Shown: positions 1-7,543, counted from the first letter of the stretch. The stretch is DNA of 20,980 nt from Hyphomonadaceae bacterium (GCA_016791325.1 JAEUMU010000035.1:1-20980), one strand, 5' to 3'. Translations and numbers: made by a program. Notes: generated from the letters alone by a model not told the origin.

Positions 1-89
1 CGACGTATTTGGAACGCGCGCCGGCGGCGGAAGACCGCGCCCTGATCGAAGCGCGTCTCGCACAAACCGGGCAAGGGAGAAATCCGTGA
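1..89 (+). CDS. C-terminal end of an upstream protein (partial)
   Basis: An open frame enters from the left edge (first full codon at base 3) and ends at a TGA at 87-89. The visible 28 residues begin TYLERAPAAEDRALIEARLA and are rich in Ala, Arg and Glu. This resembles the last helix of a TPR-type or similar helical-repeat protein, but that is a guess from composition. The stop overlaps the GTG start of the next gene in a GTGA arrangement, which suggests translational coupling. The N-terminal part lies outside the window, so no function can be given. Confidence 0.6.
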   Translation, partial: TYLERAPAAEDRALIEARLAQTGQGRNP

Positions 90-682
90 CGCTAACGCGC
101 CGAATGTTGTTCGCCGGAGCGCTCGCTGCGGCGGCGCTCACCGCCAGCTGCGCCACGGGCGGGCTGGTCAGCGGAGATTTGAAGAGCGGCGACGCCACGG
201 TGACGCTGGCGCGGGAATGGTCCGACGTGACATTCATGCTGCCGAACCGTCCGCCGAACGTGCGCATGCTTTCCGTCGATGGGCCGCTGCTGAACCGGCT
301 TTACCTCGCCAACTTGGAGCCGGGCCAATCGCTGCTGCGCCTGCCCGACCGCGACACCCCGCGCCCGCTTTACCGCGCCGACATGAGCGAGAGCGAGCTG
401 GTTGAGTTCGTGATCGATTGCATCGCGCAGGAATATCAGAATCCGGAAGCGGCGGCGCTGCGCCCGCACACACTGGGCGAAACGCCGGCGGTGCGGTTCG
501 ACATCAGCACGCGCACGGCGGAAGGCCTCAACATTTCCGGCACGGCGATGGTGGCGCGCCAGAACGATCGCCTGCATGTGCTGCTCTATCTGGCGCCGAG
601 CGAGCATTATTACGCTTCATTGGCGCCGGACGTGGAGAGCGTGTTCGCCAGCGCGCGGCTCAGCCCATCCAGAAGGCGTTGA
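86..682 (+). CDS. Small exported lipoprotein of unknown function
   Basis: 198 residues with a GTG start. A GGGAGA sequence sits about 5 bases before the start, and the start overlaps the previous stop codon by 4 nt. The N-terminus has two arginines at 5-6, a hydrophobic Ala/Leu stretch and a Cys at about position 22 in the context LTASC. This is an acceptable though imperfect lipobox (Thr at -3), so it is probably a lipoprotein. The mature part has no motif I recognise with confidence. The pattern of an amphipathic strand set followed by a C-terminal segment near 'LHVLLYLAP' and a final helix resembles small PsbP/DUF1795-like periplasmic lipoproteins; this is only a weak fold-level impression. 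Its last 23 bases overlap the end of the convergent VOC gene. Confidence 0.75.
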   Translation: MTLTRRMLFAGALAAAALTASCATGGLVSGDLKSGDATVTLAREWSDVTFMLPNRPPNVRMLSVDGPLLNRLYLANLEPGQSLLRLPDRDTPRPLYRADMSESELVEFVIDCIAQEYQNPEAAALRPHTLGETPAVRFDISTRTAEGLNISGTAMVARQNDRLHVLLYLAPSEHYYASLAPDVESVFASARLSPSRRR

Positions 683-722
683 GCTTGTTGCCATCAGGAT
701 CGCGGAAGTAGCCGGCGTAAAA
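677..722. repeat. Direct repeat copy A (VOC domain 2 end)
   Basis: This 46-base block matches 1055-1100 with three mismatches (positions 16, 31 and 43 of the block). It encodes the conserved C-terminal end of the VOC repeat on the minus strand. The spacing of 378 bases (126 codons) equals one VOC domain, so this is the DNA trace of a tandem domain duplication. Confidence 0.85.
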
Positions 723-1054
723 GCCGGGCCACCGCTCGCCGGCGGGCCCTTCATCGGCGGCGCCGAGGGAGATCGCCTTGGCATAGACGGCATCCACCTG
801 AGCGCGATCGGCGCATTCGAGCGCCACCATCACGCCATTGCCGGTGGTGGCGGCGTTTTCATCGAACGGCGTGGTGAGATCTAGCTCCGCGCCGCCAGCG
901 CCCCATACGGTGGATGTGGGCGTTTCAAACGCGCGCTTAGCGCCGAGAATGGAGAGCAGCGGATCGTAAAAGGCGCGCGCCCGGGCGTGATCATTCGTGC
1001 CAAGCGTGACGTAGCCGATCATCGGCGCGCGCTGCTGTTCGCCCATGACGAACG

Positions 1055-1100
1055 CGTTGAGCTTGTTGCCGTCAGGATCGCGGAAATAGCCGGCGTAGAA
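1055..1100. repeat. Direct repeat copy B (VOC domain 1 end)
   Basis: Partner of 677-722, with 43 of 46 bases identical. A second matching pair lies at the domain starts: about 1001-1025 and 1391-1415 share the sequence GTAGCCGATCATCGG and flanks. The duplication therefore covers the whole domain, with better conservation at its edges than in the middle. Confidence 0.85.
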
Positions 1101-1412
1101 CCCTGACGGGCCGGGCCGCGGGCCAGGCGCGCCTTCATCCTTGGCGCCGAGCGAAAGCGCCAGCGCATACAGCGCATCGACATGCGCGCGATCGCGCGCG
1201 GCCAGCGCGACCATGACGCCATTGCCAACGCTGGCAGGCTTGCCATCGAACGGCTTGGTGAGACCGATGCCTGGGCCGCCGCCGGGCGCGCCCCAGGCGA
1301 TGAACCCTTAATTCTCCATCATGCGTGAAACGCCCTGCGATGCGGCAAGCGCATCGTAAAAGGCCGCAGCGCGCGGAAGATCATTTGTCCCAAGGGTAAC
1401 GTAGCCGATCAT

Positions 1413-1435
1413 CGGAGGCCTCCGTTGGCGGAGGC
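1413..1435 (-). promoter_or_regulatory. Palindromic SD/hairpin before the VOC gene
   Basis: Directly upstream of the VOC ATG lies the perfect 12-base palindrome CGGAGGCCTCCG (1413-1424). It overlaps a second inverted repeat, GCCTCCG / CGGAGGC, at 1418-1424 and 1429-1435 with a 4-base loop. The GGAGG of the palindrome is the natural Shine-Dalgarno for the ATG, so in RNA it could be paired with either partner. The right arm reaches the stop codon of the upstream exported-protein gene. Whether it acts in translation control or is only an intercistronic hairpin is unknown. Confidence 0.45.
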
Positions 1436-2016
1436 TACTGCGGCGCGGGCGCCGACACCATGGCGAACATCGTGCCGCTCGCGCCGAGCTGCTCGGCGCC
1501 GGTGCTGCCGGGAGGCAAGTGAATCACGGCGACGCCCAAGGCGCCTGCAACGCCATCCGGATGATCCCAGCGCACCATGACGGGGCCGCCCTCGGCGCTC
1601 AAATCGCGCGCGGCGCTTGGCGCTTCGCCGAGCCATTCGCTGATCGCCGCTTGCGGCACGCCGGCGGCATCGTTCTGCGCGAGAACAAAGCAGCCCACGC
1701 GCGCCGGGCCGTTCGCCGCGTTAGCGACAAGCAGGTGCAACTGGGAAGCGCCTTCGCCGCGCACCATCAGATGCGCGCCCTCCCCCGCCAGCATCATGGT
1801 TTGGGTGACGGCGAGCAGACGCGCGAGCGCTTCGCCGACCTCGGCCGTATTTTCAGCCCAGCCCGCGTCGCCAGCACGCGCGACGATGGCTTCGACCCCG
1901 GCGGCGCCCGCGCCACAGGCATCGCGGAAGTGCGCGAGGCGGGCGTCGGTTTGCGCATGGGCGGGCGCTGAGAATGCGAGCGTCAGCGCAGCGGCGGCCA
2001 TTGTGCGCAGGATCAT
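1435..2016 (-). CDS. Exported protein of unknown function
   Basis: 193 residues from the ATG at 2016. This start is chosen because it begins a clear signal peptide ([21 protein letters not shown], cleavage after AHA near residue 20) and is preceded by GAGGGGAGC, a good ribosome binding site. The longer open frame to 2091 would put 25 basic residues before the signal. The mature protein is Ala/Gly-rich with two Cys residues about 95 residues apart (DACGAG and VGCFVL). It has no catalytic motif I recognise. It follows sucC by 125 bases and precedes the broken VOC gene by 22 bases on the same strand. No function is proposed. Confidence 0.7.
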   Translation of the reverse strand: MILRTMAAAALTLAFSAPAHAQTDARLAHFRDACGAGAAGVEAIVARAGDAGWAENTAEVGEALARLLAVTQTMMLAGEGAHLMVRGEGASQLHLLVANAANGPARVGCFVLAQNDAAGVPQAAISEWLGEAPSAARDLSAEGGPVMVRWDHPDGVAGALGVAVIHLPPGSTGAEQLGASGTMFAMVSAPAPQ

Positions 2017-2098
2017 GGCCCGCTCCCCTCTTCGTGGTCCCGCGAAAAGCCGCCGGCCCCCGCATCTCTTAGTGCGCGCCTTTGCGCCCAAATTTTGT

Positions 2099-2115
2099 CC
2101 GCGTTTTCTCCGCGG
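2099..2115 (-). other. Short hairpin downstream of sucC
   Basis: In the 125-base gap after sucC, CCGCG (2099-2103) and CGCGG (2111-2115) form a 5-bp stem with a 7-base loop (GAGAAAA on the minus strand). The minus strand after it reads ACAAAATTTG, which lacks the U-run of a standard intrinsic terminator. It may be a weak terminator or processing site for sucC. Nothing else is evident in this gap. Confidence 0.25.
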
Positions 2116-2141
2116 CCCTTTCGGCGGTGGAGAGCGATCCC

Positions 2142-3335
2142 CTACCCCTTCACGGCCTTCACGATCTTGCGGGCGGCGTCTTCCAGATCATCGGCGCTGA
2201 TCACGTTCAGGCCGCTTTCGTTGATGATCTTCTTGCCGAGTTCGACGTTGGTTCCTTCCAGGCGCACGACCAGCGGCACTTGCAGGCCGACTTCCTTCAC
2301 CGCGGCGATCACGCCTTCGGCGATAACGTCGCATTTCATGATGCCGCCGAAGATGTTGACCAGGATGCCTTTCACCTTGGGATCGGCGGTGATGATCTTG
2401 AAGGCGGCGGTGACCTTCTCTTTGCTGGCGCCGCCGCCGACATCGAGGAAGTTCGCAGGCTCGGCGCCGAACAGCTTGATGATGTCCATGGTGGCCATGG
2501 CGAGACCCGCGCCATTGACCATGCAGCCGATATCGCCATCGAGAGCGATGTAGGCGAGATCGTATTTGGACGCTTCGATCTCCTTTTCGTCTTCCTCGCC
2601 CAGATCGCGCAGATCGGCCCATTCGGGATGGCGGAAGCCGGCGTTGGAATCAAAGCTGACCTTGGCGTCGCCGCAGAGAAGCTTGCCATCTTCGGTGACG
2701 ATAAGCGGGTTCACCTCGAGCATGCTCATGTCGCTCTTCACGAAGGCGGTGTAGAGCTTGGCCACGAGATCGGCGGTTTGGGCGGCTTGATCGCCGGAAA
2801 CGCCGAACGCTGCGGCGACCTTTGCGGCGTCAGCGGCGGTGGGGCCGGTGGTGGGATCAATCGCGACGGTGGTGATTTTTTCCGGCGTGTCGTGGGCGAC
2901 CTCTTCGATGTTCATGCCGCCGGCTTCGGAGGCGACGAACGCAACGCGGCTCGATTCACGATCGACGAGCACCGAAAGGTAGAATTCCTTCGCGATTTTC
3001 ACGCCTTCTTCGATGTAGATGCGACGCACGACGCGCCCATCGGCGCCGGTCTGCAGCGTGACCAGCGTATGGTTCAACATCTGCTTGGCGTAGAGGCCGA
3101 CATCTTCCGGCTTGAAGGCGATGCGAACGCCGCCCTTCTCGCCAGCGTCGGGCTCCTTGAACTTGCCTTTGCCGCGCCCGCCGGCGTGGATCTGGCTTTT
3201 CACCGCCCAAACCGAACCGCCAAGTTTGGCCGCGGCATCGAGCGCCTCTTCCGGGGTGAAGGCGGGAAAGCCCCGCGGCACCGGCGCGCCGAAGCTCTTC
3301 AAAACGGCCTTGGCTTGGTATTCGTGGATGTTCAC
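2142..3335 (-). CDS. sucC: Succinate-CoA ligase (ADP-forming), beta subunit
   Basis: 397 residues, the usual length for SucC. It is the TCA-cycle subunit that binds nucleotide and, with SucD, converts succinyl-CoA plus ADP/GDP and phosphate to succinate and ATP/GTP. An ATP-grasp domain fills the N-terminal half: the glycine-rich AGGRGKGK at 51-58, and the metal-binding region with Glu207 and Asn209 in LEVNPL. The C-terminal half holds the ligase-CoA domain with [15 protein letters not shown] (270-284) and GGIMKCD (330-336). The start codon is GTG; the conserved N-terminus MNIHEYQAK fixes it. A GAGGGGG ribosome site lies 8 bases upstream, inside a hairpin. The alpha-subunit gene sucD, normally immediately downstream, is absent here: the next gene is an unrelated exported protein. 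It must be encoded elsewhere if the enzyme is active. Identification is very secure. Confidence 0.97.
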   Translation of the reverse strand: MNIHEYQAKAVLKSFGAPVPRGFPAFTPEEALDAAAKLGGSVWAVKSQIHAGGRGKGKFKEPDAGEKGGVRIAFKPEDVGLYAKQMLNHTLVTLQTGADGRVVRRIYIEEGVKIAKEFYLSVLVDRESSRVAFVASEAGGMNIEEVAHDTPEKITTVAIDPTTGPTAADAAKVAAAFGVSGDQAAQTADLVAKLYTAFVKSDMSMLEVNPLIVTEDGKLLCGDAKVSFDSNAGFRHPEWADLRDLGEEDEKEIEASKYDLAYIALDGDIGCMVNGAGLAMATMDIIKLFGAEPANFLDVGGGASKEKVTAAFKIITADPKVKGILVNIFGGIMKCDVIAEGVIAAVKEVGLQVPLVVRLEGTNVELGKKIINESGLNVISADDLEDAARKIVKAVKG

Positions 3336-3340
3336 TGGGC

Positions 3341-3365
3341 GGGCCCCCTCAAAAACAGGGGCCCC
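3341..3365 (-). promoter_or_regulatory. Hairpin sequestering the sucC ribosome binding site
   Basis: Inverted repeat GGGCCCCCT (3341-3349) and AGGGGCCCC (3357-3365) around a CAAAAAC loop. About 8 pairs form with one bulged C, nearly all G-C. On the minus strand the downstream arm is AGGGGGCCC, which contains the presumed Shine-Dalgarno of sucC, 8 bases before its GTG. The MFS stop codon is at 3399, so the hairpin sits in a 63-base intercistronic leader. A role in tuning sucC translation, or as an RNA-end or processing structure, is inference. Confidence 0.4.
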
Positions 3366-3398
3366 TCTTACAAGCCGGGCGCGGGGTTCGCCAAGCGC

Positions 3399-4661
3399 TC
3401 AGCGTGCTGAATGCGGCGCTTCGCCCGCCTTTGGGCCCTGCTGGGCGCGATCCTCTTCGCCATAGGCGATTTCGCCGGCGGCGACGCTGGTGCCCAGCTG
3501 CGGGGCGAATTCTTCCTTTTCGGTAGCGGGCTCGCGGGTGGTGCGCCGCCAGAACATGGCCGCGCCCACCGCAGCAGCGGCGCCGCCGGCGAACCAGAAC
3601 ATGCCGGCGACATCAAACATATCCACGAGCGGCCCCAAGATCAGCGGGCCTACAATCGAGCCGGCGGCCCACACAAACAAAAGGCCAGCCGCCGACTGGG
3701 CGAGCTTTCCAGGCTCGGCGCGATCGGCCATGTGGGCAACGGCGATGCCGTAGAAGCTGAGCGCGCCGGCGCCCCACAAGAAGAACAATAAAACGGCTGA
3801 CCATTCGGCCAGCCGGCCGCTCCACATCGCCAACCCAAAGGAAGCCAAGGCGGCCAGCGCCGCCAGCGCGGCGATGACCAGCCGGCGATCAACCCGATCG
3901 GACAGCCGCCCCGCGGGCCATTGCAGCAAGAGCGACCCCAAAAACGCGACGGAATAAAACTCCGCCGCGGCGCCGGCGCCGTAATGCTGCGCGGCGTAGA
4001 GCGGCGCGAGCGCAAGCACGCCGCCATTGACGAGGCCCGCGCCGAAACTGGCGATCACCGCCGCTGGCGCGGTGGCGAATTGCTCTACAAGAGCTAACGG
4101 CTGCGCCTTGGGCGGGGTTGGCTGTTCGGCGGCGGTGAAGCATACCGGCACCATCGACAGCGCCGCCAGCATCGCCGCGATCATGAAGGGCTCGGGCGCG
4201 GCGGGCGCGTAATCGAAGGCGAGATAGGGCCCGAGCGCCAATGCGCCCTTGGTAAGCACCATATAGACGCTCATCACCTCGCCGCGCGAACGTGCGCCGA
4301 TCGAGGAACTGAGCCAGCTTTCGATCGCCGCGAACATCAGCGCGACGCAAACGCCGGCGGACATGCGCACCAACCCCCACGCCCACACATCTTCGCTGAA
4401 GTGCAGCGCCAAGGTGGCCGCCGCGAACATGGCCGCGCACGCTGCGTAAACGCGGATATGGCCGACGCGCGCGAAGAGCACGGTGGCGATCATCGCCCCC
4501 ATCATGAAACCGGCGGAGTAGCAAGCCGCCACGAGGCCAAGCGCGGTGCGCGACTGCTCGGCGAAGGCCAGCGGAATGCGCACGCCCAGCAGACCGCCAG
4601 CCAATTGCAGGATGGCGATAGCCGCGATAAGCGCAGCAACATTGCGCAGCAGGCCAGTCAT
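3399..4661 (-). CDS. MFS transporter
   Basis: 420 residues, very hydrophobic, with about 12 predicted membrane helices in two halves. An early MFS-type segment includes 'ACYSAGFMMGA' and the loop 'ARVGHIRVY' between helices 2 and 3. A second cytoplasmic loop of the same kind, 'GRLSDRVDRRLV', lies in the C-terminal half. This duplicated G-x-x-x-D/R pattern is typical of major facilitator proteins. The C-terminus is a soluble, charged tail of about 50 residues. The start chosen is the ATG at 4661, where the first membrane helix begins; the frame stays open far upstream but that part is polar and lies antisense to the LytTR gene. Substrate is unknown. It is divergent from the LytTR regulator across a 117-base gap, which makes it a natural candidate target of that regulator, and it is 63 bases upstream of sucC. 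Confidence 0.88.
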   Translation of the reverse strand: MTGLLRNVAALIAAIAILQLAGGLLGVRIPLAFAEQSRTALGLVAACYSAGFMMGAMIATVLFARVGHIRVYAACAAMFAAATLALHFSEDVWAWGLVRMSAGVCVALMFAAIESWLSSSIGARSRGEVMSVYMVLTKGALALGPYLAFDYAPAAPEPFMIAAMLAALSMVPVCFTAAEQPTPPKAQPLALVEQFATAPAAVIASFGAGLVNGGVLALAPLYAAQHYGAGAAAEFYSVAFLGSLLLQWPAGRLSDRVDRRLVIAALAALAALASFGLAMWSGRLAEWSAVLLFFLWGAGALSFYGIAVAHMADRAEPGKLAQSAAGLLFVWAAGSIVGPLILGPLVDMFDVAGMFWFAGGAAAAVGAAMFWRRTTREPATEKEEFAPQLGTSVAAGEIAYGEEDRAQQGPKAGEAPHSAR

Positions 4662-4741
4662 GGGAGATGCGTGTCTAGGCCCGATTCCCCGGCGGGTGAA
4701 CCGCCATTTTGGCGCTTCTCCCCTGCGCGCGGCGCCTAGCG

Positions 4742-4770
4742 TTGACTTGCGCGAGCGGCTCCGCTTCATC
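4742..4770 (+). promoter_or_regulatory. Candidate promoter of the LytTR gene
   Basis: TTGACT at 4742-4747, then a 17-base spacer, then TTCATC at 4765-4770. The -35 element is good and the -10 is poor. If real, transcription would begin at about 4777-4779, on or next to the ATG at 4779, giving a leaderless mRNA. This fits the absence of any Shine-Dalgarno before that ATG. The only evidence is sequence resemblance. Confidence 0.3.
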
Positions 4771-4778
4771 ATGCGCCC

Positions 4779-5543
4779 ATGGAGAGGCCCCGCGCACAAA
4801 TCCTGACTTGGCGCGGCGGCGTGGCCGTTTTGGCCATCGGCGCCTTCATGACCTTCATCAACCCATTTGGCGCCACCGCCAGCCTGCCGGCCTGGGCGGG
4901 CCTGCTTTATTGGACCTTGCTGGTGGGTGAAGGCTGGTTCGGGGCGACGCTGATCGGGTTTGGGCTGGGGCGCGTGTTTCCCAGTTGGCACTCCGAACTG
5001 AACCGCGCCATTTCCACGGTTCTGATCGCGTTTGTGATCTCGGCCACCATTATCGGCGTGCAGTACGCGCTGGGCGATCATGTGCCGCTTTGGTATTGGC
5101 CGCGGCTTTACGGGCTGGTGCTGGGCATCAGCGCGGCGGTGGCTGCGGTGGCTTGGCTGATGGAGCGCGCTTTCGCTGGCGGGCCGGGCGCGGTGACCCA
5201 CGCGCCGCAAGCTGGCGCGACAGCGGCGCCGGTGCGGTTCATGGAGCGGCTGCCGGCGAAACTTAAAGGCGCGGCGATCTACGCGATTTCGGCGGAAGAC
5301 CACTATCTGCGCCTGCACACCTCCAAAGGAAGCGATCTGATCCTGTTGCGGCTCTCCGATGCGATCGCTGAGTTGGAGGGGCTGGAGGGCGCGCAGACGC
5401 ACCGATCCTGGTGGGTTGCGCGCGACGCAGTGGAAAGCGCGCGACGCGACGGCGACAAGATGGTGTTGACGCTGAAGGGCGGCGGCGAAGCGCCGGTGAG
5501 CCGGCCGAACGTGAAGCCGCTGCGCGAAGCGGGCTGGTTTTAG
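4779..5543 (+). CDS. Membrane-anchored LytTR-family transcription regulator
   Basis: 254 residues. The N-terminal 130 residues carry four membrane helices (about 13-31, 40-64, 79-98 and 107-128). A linker rich in Ala/Gly/Pro follows. The C-terminal 100 residues (about 154-250) form a LytTR DNA-binding domain: AIYAISAEDHYLRLH at 168-180, the RLSDAIAEL helix, HRSWWVARDAV at 208-218 and the closing strand with VSRPNVKPLREAG. There is no receiver domain, so it is a one-component regulator whose membrane part probably senses or is held by something in the membrane. Such proteins are common in Caulobacterales, and some work with a small membrane inhibitor. No such partner is encoded next to it here. 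It is divergent from the MFS transporter, and its stop codon overlaps the stop of the convergent DUF6265 gene. Confidence 0.9.
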   Translation: MERPRAQILTWRGGVAVLAIGAFMTFINPFGATASLPAWAGLLYWTLLVGEGWFGATLIGFGLGRVFPSWHSELNRAISTVLIAFVISATIIGVQYALGDHVPLWYWPRLYGLVLGISAAVAAVAWLMERAFAGGPGAVTHAPQAGATAAPVRFMERLPAKLKGAAIYAISAEDHYLRLHTSKGSDLILLRLSDAIAELEGLEGAQTHRSWWVARDAVESARRDGDKMVLTLKGGGEAPVSRPNVKPLREAGWF

Positions 5544-6019
5544 AGCGGCGCGCGGCGGAAGCGCAGAATTTCATCACTCACGGTTTCGCCGCGGCGCATG
5601 CGCAACGTCATTTCCATGGTGTCGGCGCCCGTGCGGCGGATGGCGAGGCCCTCGAAGATGAGCGCGTCGGGCGAAGCGGAAACCGGCTCAAACGTGAGCC
5701 AGCGTTCGGCCTCCTCCCAGGCGCGGCCATCGGGGCTGAAGTGCTTCACCCGCATGCGCACGCCGCCTTCGACGACATCGAGGATGAGGAACTCATAGAA
5801 CGCCGGCTGCCCATCACGCCAATGGCGGAAGTGGCCGATCATCTGCCCGCCGATTGGCGGCGACCAGGCTTCCTCCATCTCGCCGCCGAAGCCTTCGCCG
5901 ACCCAGCGCCCAGCGAGCCACGCAGCGGCTTCGATGGTGACGGGACGCGTGGTTTGCGCCTGCGCGGCGCAAGCGGCAAGCGCGAGCGCGGCGACGGCGA
6001 CCTGGACAAGCTTGAGCAT
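5540..6019 (-). CDS. DUF6265-type exported or lipoprotein
   Basis: 159 residues from ATG 6019, preceded by GAGGAGGGG at good spacing. The N-terminus is a signal sequence with LALAAC at 12-17; LAAC is a valid lipobox, so it is probably lipidated at Cys17. An AQAQ site just after would also fit ordinary signal peptidase. The mature part starts with WLAGRWVGE and continues with GGEMEEAWSPPIGGQMIGHF, then a strand-rich body; this pattern is typical of DUF6265 proteins, small beta-barrel-like domains of unknown role. It lies 49 bases after the M28 peptidase gene on the same strand. Its TAA and the TAG of the LytTR gene overlap by 4 bases tail to tail. Function unknown. Confidence 0.8.
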   Translation of the reverse strand: MLKLVQVAVAALALAACAAQAQTTRPVTIEAAAWLAGRWVGEGFGGEMEEAWSPPIGGQMIGHFRHWRDGQPAFYEFLILDVVEGGVRMRVKHFSPDGRAWEEAERWLTFEPVSASPDALIFEGLAIRRTGADTMEMTLRMRRGETVSDEILRFRRAPL

Positions 6020-6068
6020 CGGCCCCTCCTCCGCCCATGACGCGCACGCCGGCGCGATTTCGACAAGC

Positions 6069-7472
6069 CTATTGTGACGGCGCGCGGAAATCCCAATCCA
6101 TCTCCGCCGCCAGGTAGGCGAACACAGCGTAGGCGGCGACGTTCTGCTGCAAGGCGGCGGGCTCGATCTTATCAAGCGTATCGTCGGGCGTGTGGTGATA
6201 ATCGAAATAGTCCCAGCCATCCTGGCTGAGCTCGACCACCGGCACGCCGGCGGCGCGCAGAGGCGTGAGATCGGGCCCGCCATTGGCGGCGTTATCGCCG
6301 GGAATGACGCCCAGCGGAGCGAGCGCGCGCTGCATGGCGCGCGCATAGGGCAAAGCAGGCTCGGCGAAACGCGTGCGCAGGCGATAGATGCGCGCGGCGC
6401 CGAAATCGCTTTCGGCAGCGACGATGTGCGTTTCGGCTGCGTGTGCGCGGGCGTAGGCGTTGGCGCCGTGGATGCCGGTTTCTTCCGCGCCCGCCAGCAG
6501 CACGCGAATGGTGCGGCGCGGGCGGCGCGGCAGGTCGCGGATAAGGCGCGCCGCGGCAGTGACGATGGCGACACCGGCGCCGTCATCGATGGCGCCTTGG
6601 CCGTGATCCCAGGAATCGAGATGCGCGACCAACAGGACGATTTCCTCCGGCCGCTCGCGGCCGCGAATCTCCGCGATCACGTTGCCGGACTGTGCATTCT
6701 CGCGCGCGTCGACCTGAATATCGAGGCGCACGCGCGTTGGCCCACGCGCAACCAGGCGTGCGAGCAAATCAGCATCGGCCGGCGAAAGCGCCGCCGCAGG
6801 CAGCGCAGCGCCATCAGCCTGGCGGGTGTTGCCGCCTTGGTGCGCGAAGCGGTGCGGATCGGTGCCGACTGAGCGGATCAGGCAGGCCACCGCGCCGCGC
6901 GCTTGCGCCAGCGGCGCGCAGCGCCCGCGCTTGGCGACGGCGGCGCCATAGCCGGAACCATCCTGCGTGCGCTGCATACGTTCATCGATGAACACGATGC
7001 GACCGTTGAGCGATCCCGGCGTGGCGGCTTCGAGCGCGGCGAGATCGGGGAAGCGCACGATCTCCGCCTCGAGCCCGCCTTCGGGCGTGGCGGGCGAACC
7101 GCCGAGCGCTGCAATCACCATACGCTGCGGCGACGGCGTGACCACGGCGGCTTCCTCGCGCGTGGCCTGCCAGAAGCCCAGCGTGAACGGCTCGATGCGG
7201 ATGTTGGAGAAACGCTGTTCGCGCAGCATGGCGACGGCCCAGTCGCGCGCGCGCGCTTCGGCCTCCGAGCCGGCCATGCGCGGGCCGATTTCGGTGACGA
7301 GGCTTTCGACAATGTCGTAGGCGCGGTTGGTCTCGAAAGCGCTGGCGCTCAGGCGATCGAGCGTGCGCTGCACCTCAGCCGGAATCGGCGCGACTGCCGC
7401 GGCAGGCTGCGGCTGCGCATTCGCGCTGGAGGCGAACGCCAACGCCATTAAACCGAAGAGAAAGTTCCGCAT
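6069..7472 (-). CDS. Secreted M28-family zinc metallopeptidase
   Basis: 467 residues from ATG 7472, where a signal peptide begins (MRNFLFGLMALAFASSANAQ, cleavage after ANA). The longer frame to 7568 would bury the signal behind 32 residues. A PA-like inserted region lies between the N-terminal part and the catalytic domain. Co-catalytic zinc ligands of M28 are visible: His284 in AHLDSWD, Asp296 or Asp297 in AIDDGAG, the Glu pair 330-331 in AGAEETG, Asp356 in ESD, and His426/427 in YHHTPDDT. This set and its order match the carboxypeptidase Q-like (M28D) branch, which removes amino acids from peptides in the periplasm or outside. It lies 71 bases downstream of the GNAT gene and probably shares its transcript. 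The exact substrate is unknown. Confidence 0.92.
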   Translation of the reverse strand: MRNFLFGLMALAFASSANAQPQPAAAVAPIPAEVQRTLDRLSASAFETNRAYDIVESLVTEIGPRMAGSEAEARARDWAVAMLREQRFSNIRIEPFTLGFWQATREEAAVVTPSPQRMVIAALGGSPATPEGGLEAEIVRFPDLAALEAATPGSLNGRIVFIDERMQRTQDGSGYGAAVAKRGRCAPLAQARGAVACLIRSVGTDPHRFAHQGGNTRQADGAALPAAALSPADADLLARLVARGPTRVRLDIQVDARENAQSGNVIAEIRGRERPEEIVLLVAHLDSWDHGQGAIDDGAGVAIVTAAARLIRDLPRRPRRTIRVLLAGAEETGIHGANAYARAHAAETHIVAAESDFGAARIYRLRTRFAEPALPYARAMQRALAPLGVIPGDNAANGGPDLTPLRAAGVPVVELSQDGWDYFDYHHTPDDTLDKIEPAALQQNVAAYAVFAYLAAEMDWDFRAPSQ

Positions 7473-7543
7473 GCTTGCGCGCCCCAGTGCCGTTCGGGGC
7501 CAAGATGGCGGCGCCGGAGCGCGATGCAAGCGCGAAGCGACGA

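Larger units (their letters stand above)
660..1412 (-). pseudogene. Tandem two-domain VOC/glyoxalase-like protein, interrupted by an in-frame stop
   Basis: The minus-strand frame starts at ATG 1412-1410 and would encode 250 residues. It is cut by a TAA at 1310-1308 after 34 codons. Beyond that codon the frame is open to TGA at 662-660 and coding character is intact. The protein has two VOC (vicinal oxygen chelate) repeats. Each begins MIGYVTLGTND and ends with GFYAGYFRDPDGNKLNAF followed by a short tail ending MG. Repeat 2 (from Met at 1022) is complete. In repeat 1 the stop aligns without gaps to a Pro of repeat 2, between R-x-x-E and the W-G pair, so it looks like a single-base nonsense change rather than a frameshift. 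The next in-frame ATG is at 1214, which would lose the first half of domain 1. VOC proteins of this type are often annotated as glyoxalase/bleomycin-resistance-like; the substrate is unknown. A sequencing error or a functional truncated product from an internal start remain possible. Confidence 0.75.

Noticed and set aside
2082..3410. Plus-strand open frame of 442 codons opposite sucC
   Set aside because: It is antisense to a certain gene, has biased composition (Asp/His/Gly-rich) and no family motif. Long antisense frames are expected in GC-rich genes.
4662..5402. N-terminal extension of the MFS frame by about 247 codons
   Set aside because: It is polar, Arg/Gln/His-rich and lies antisense to the LytTR gene; the first membrane helix starts at the ATG at 4661.
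6020..6586. Extended start for the DUF6265 gene
   Set aside because: The added part is an out-of-frame copy of the M28 gene; the signal peptide and Shine-Dalgarno support the start at 6019.
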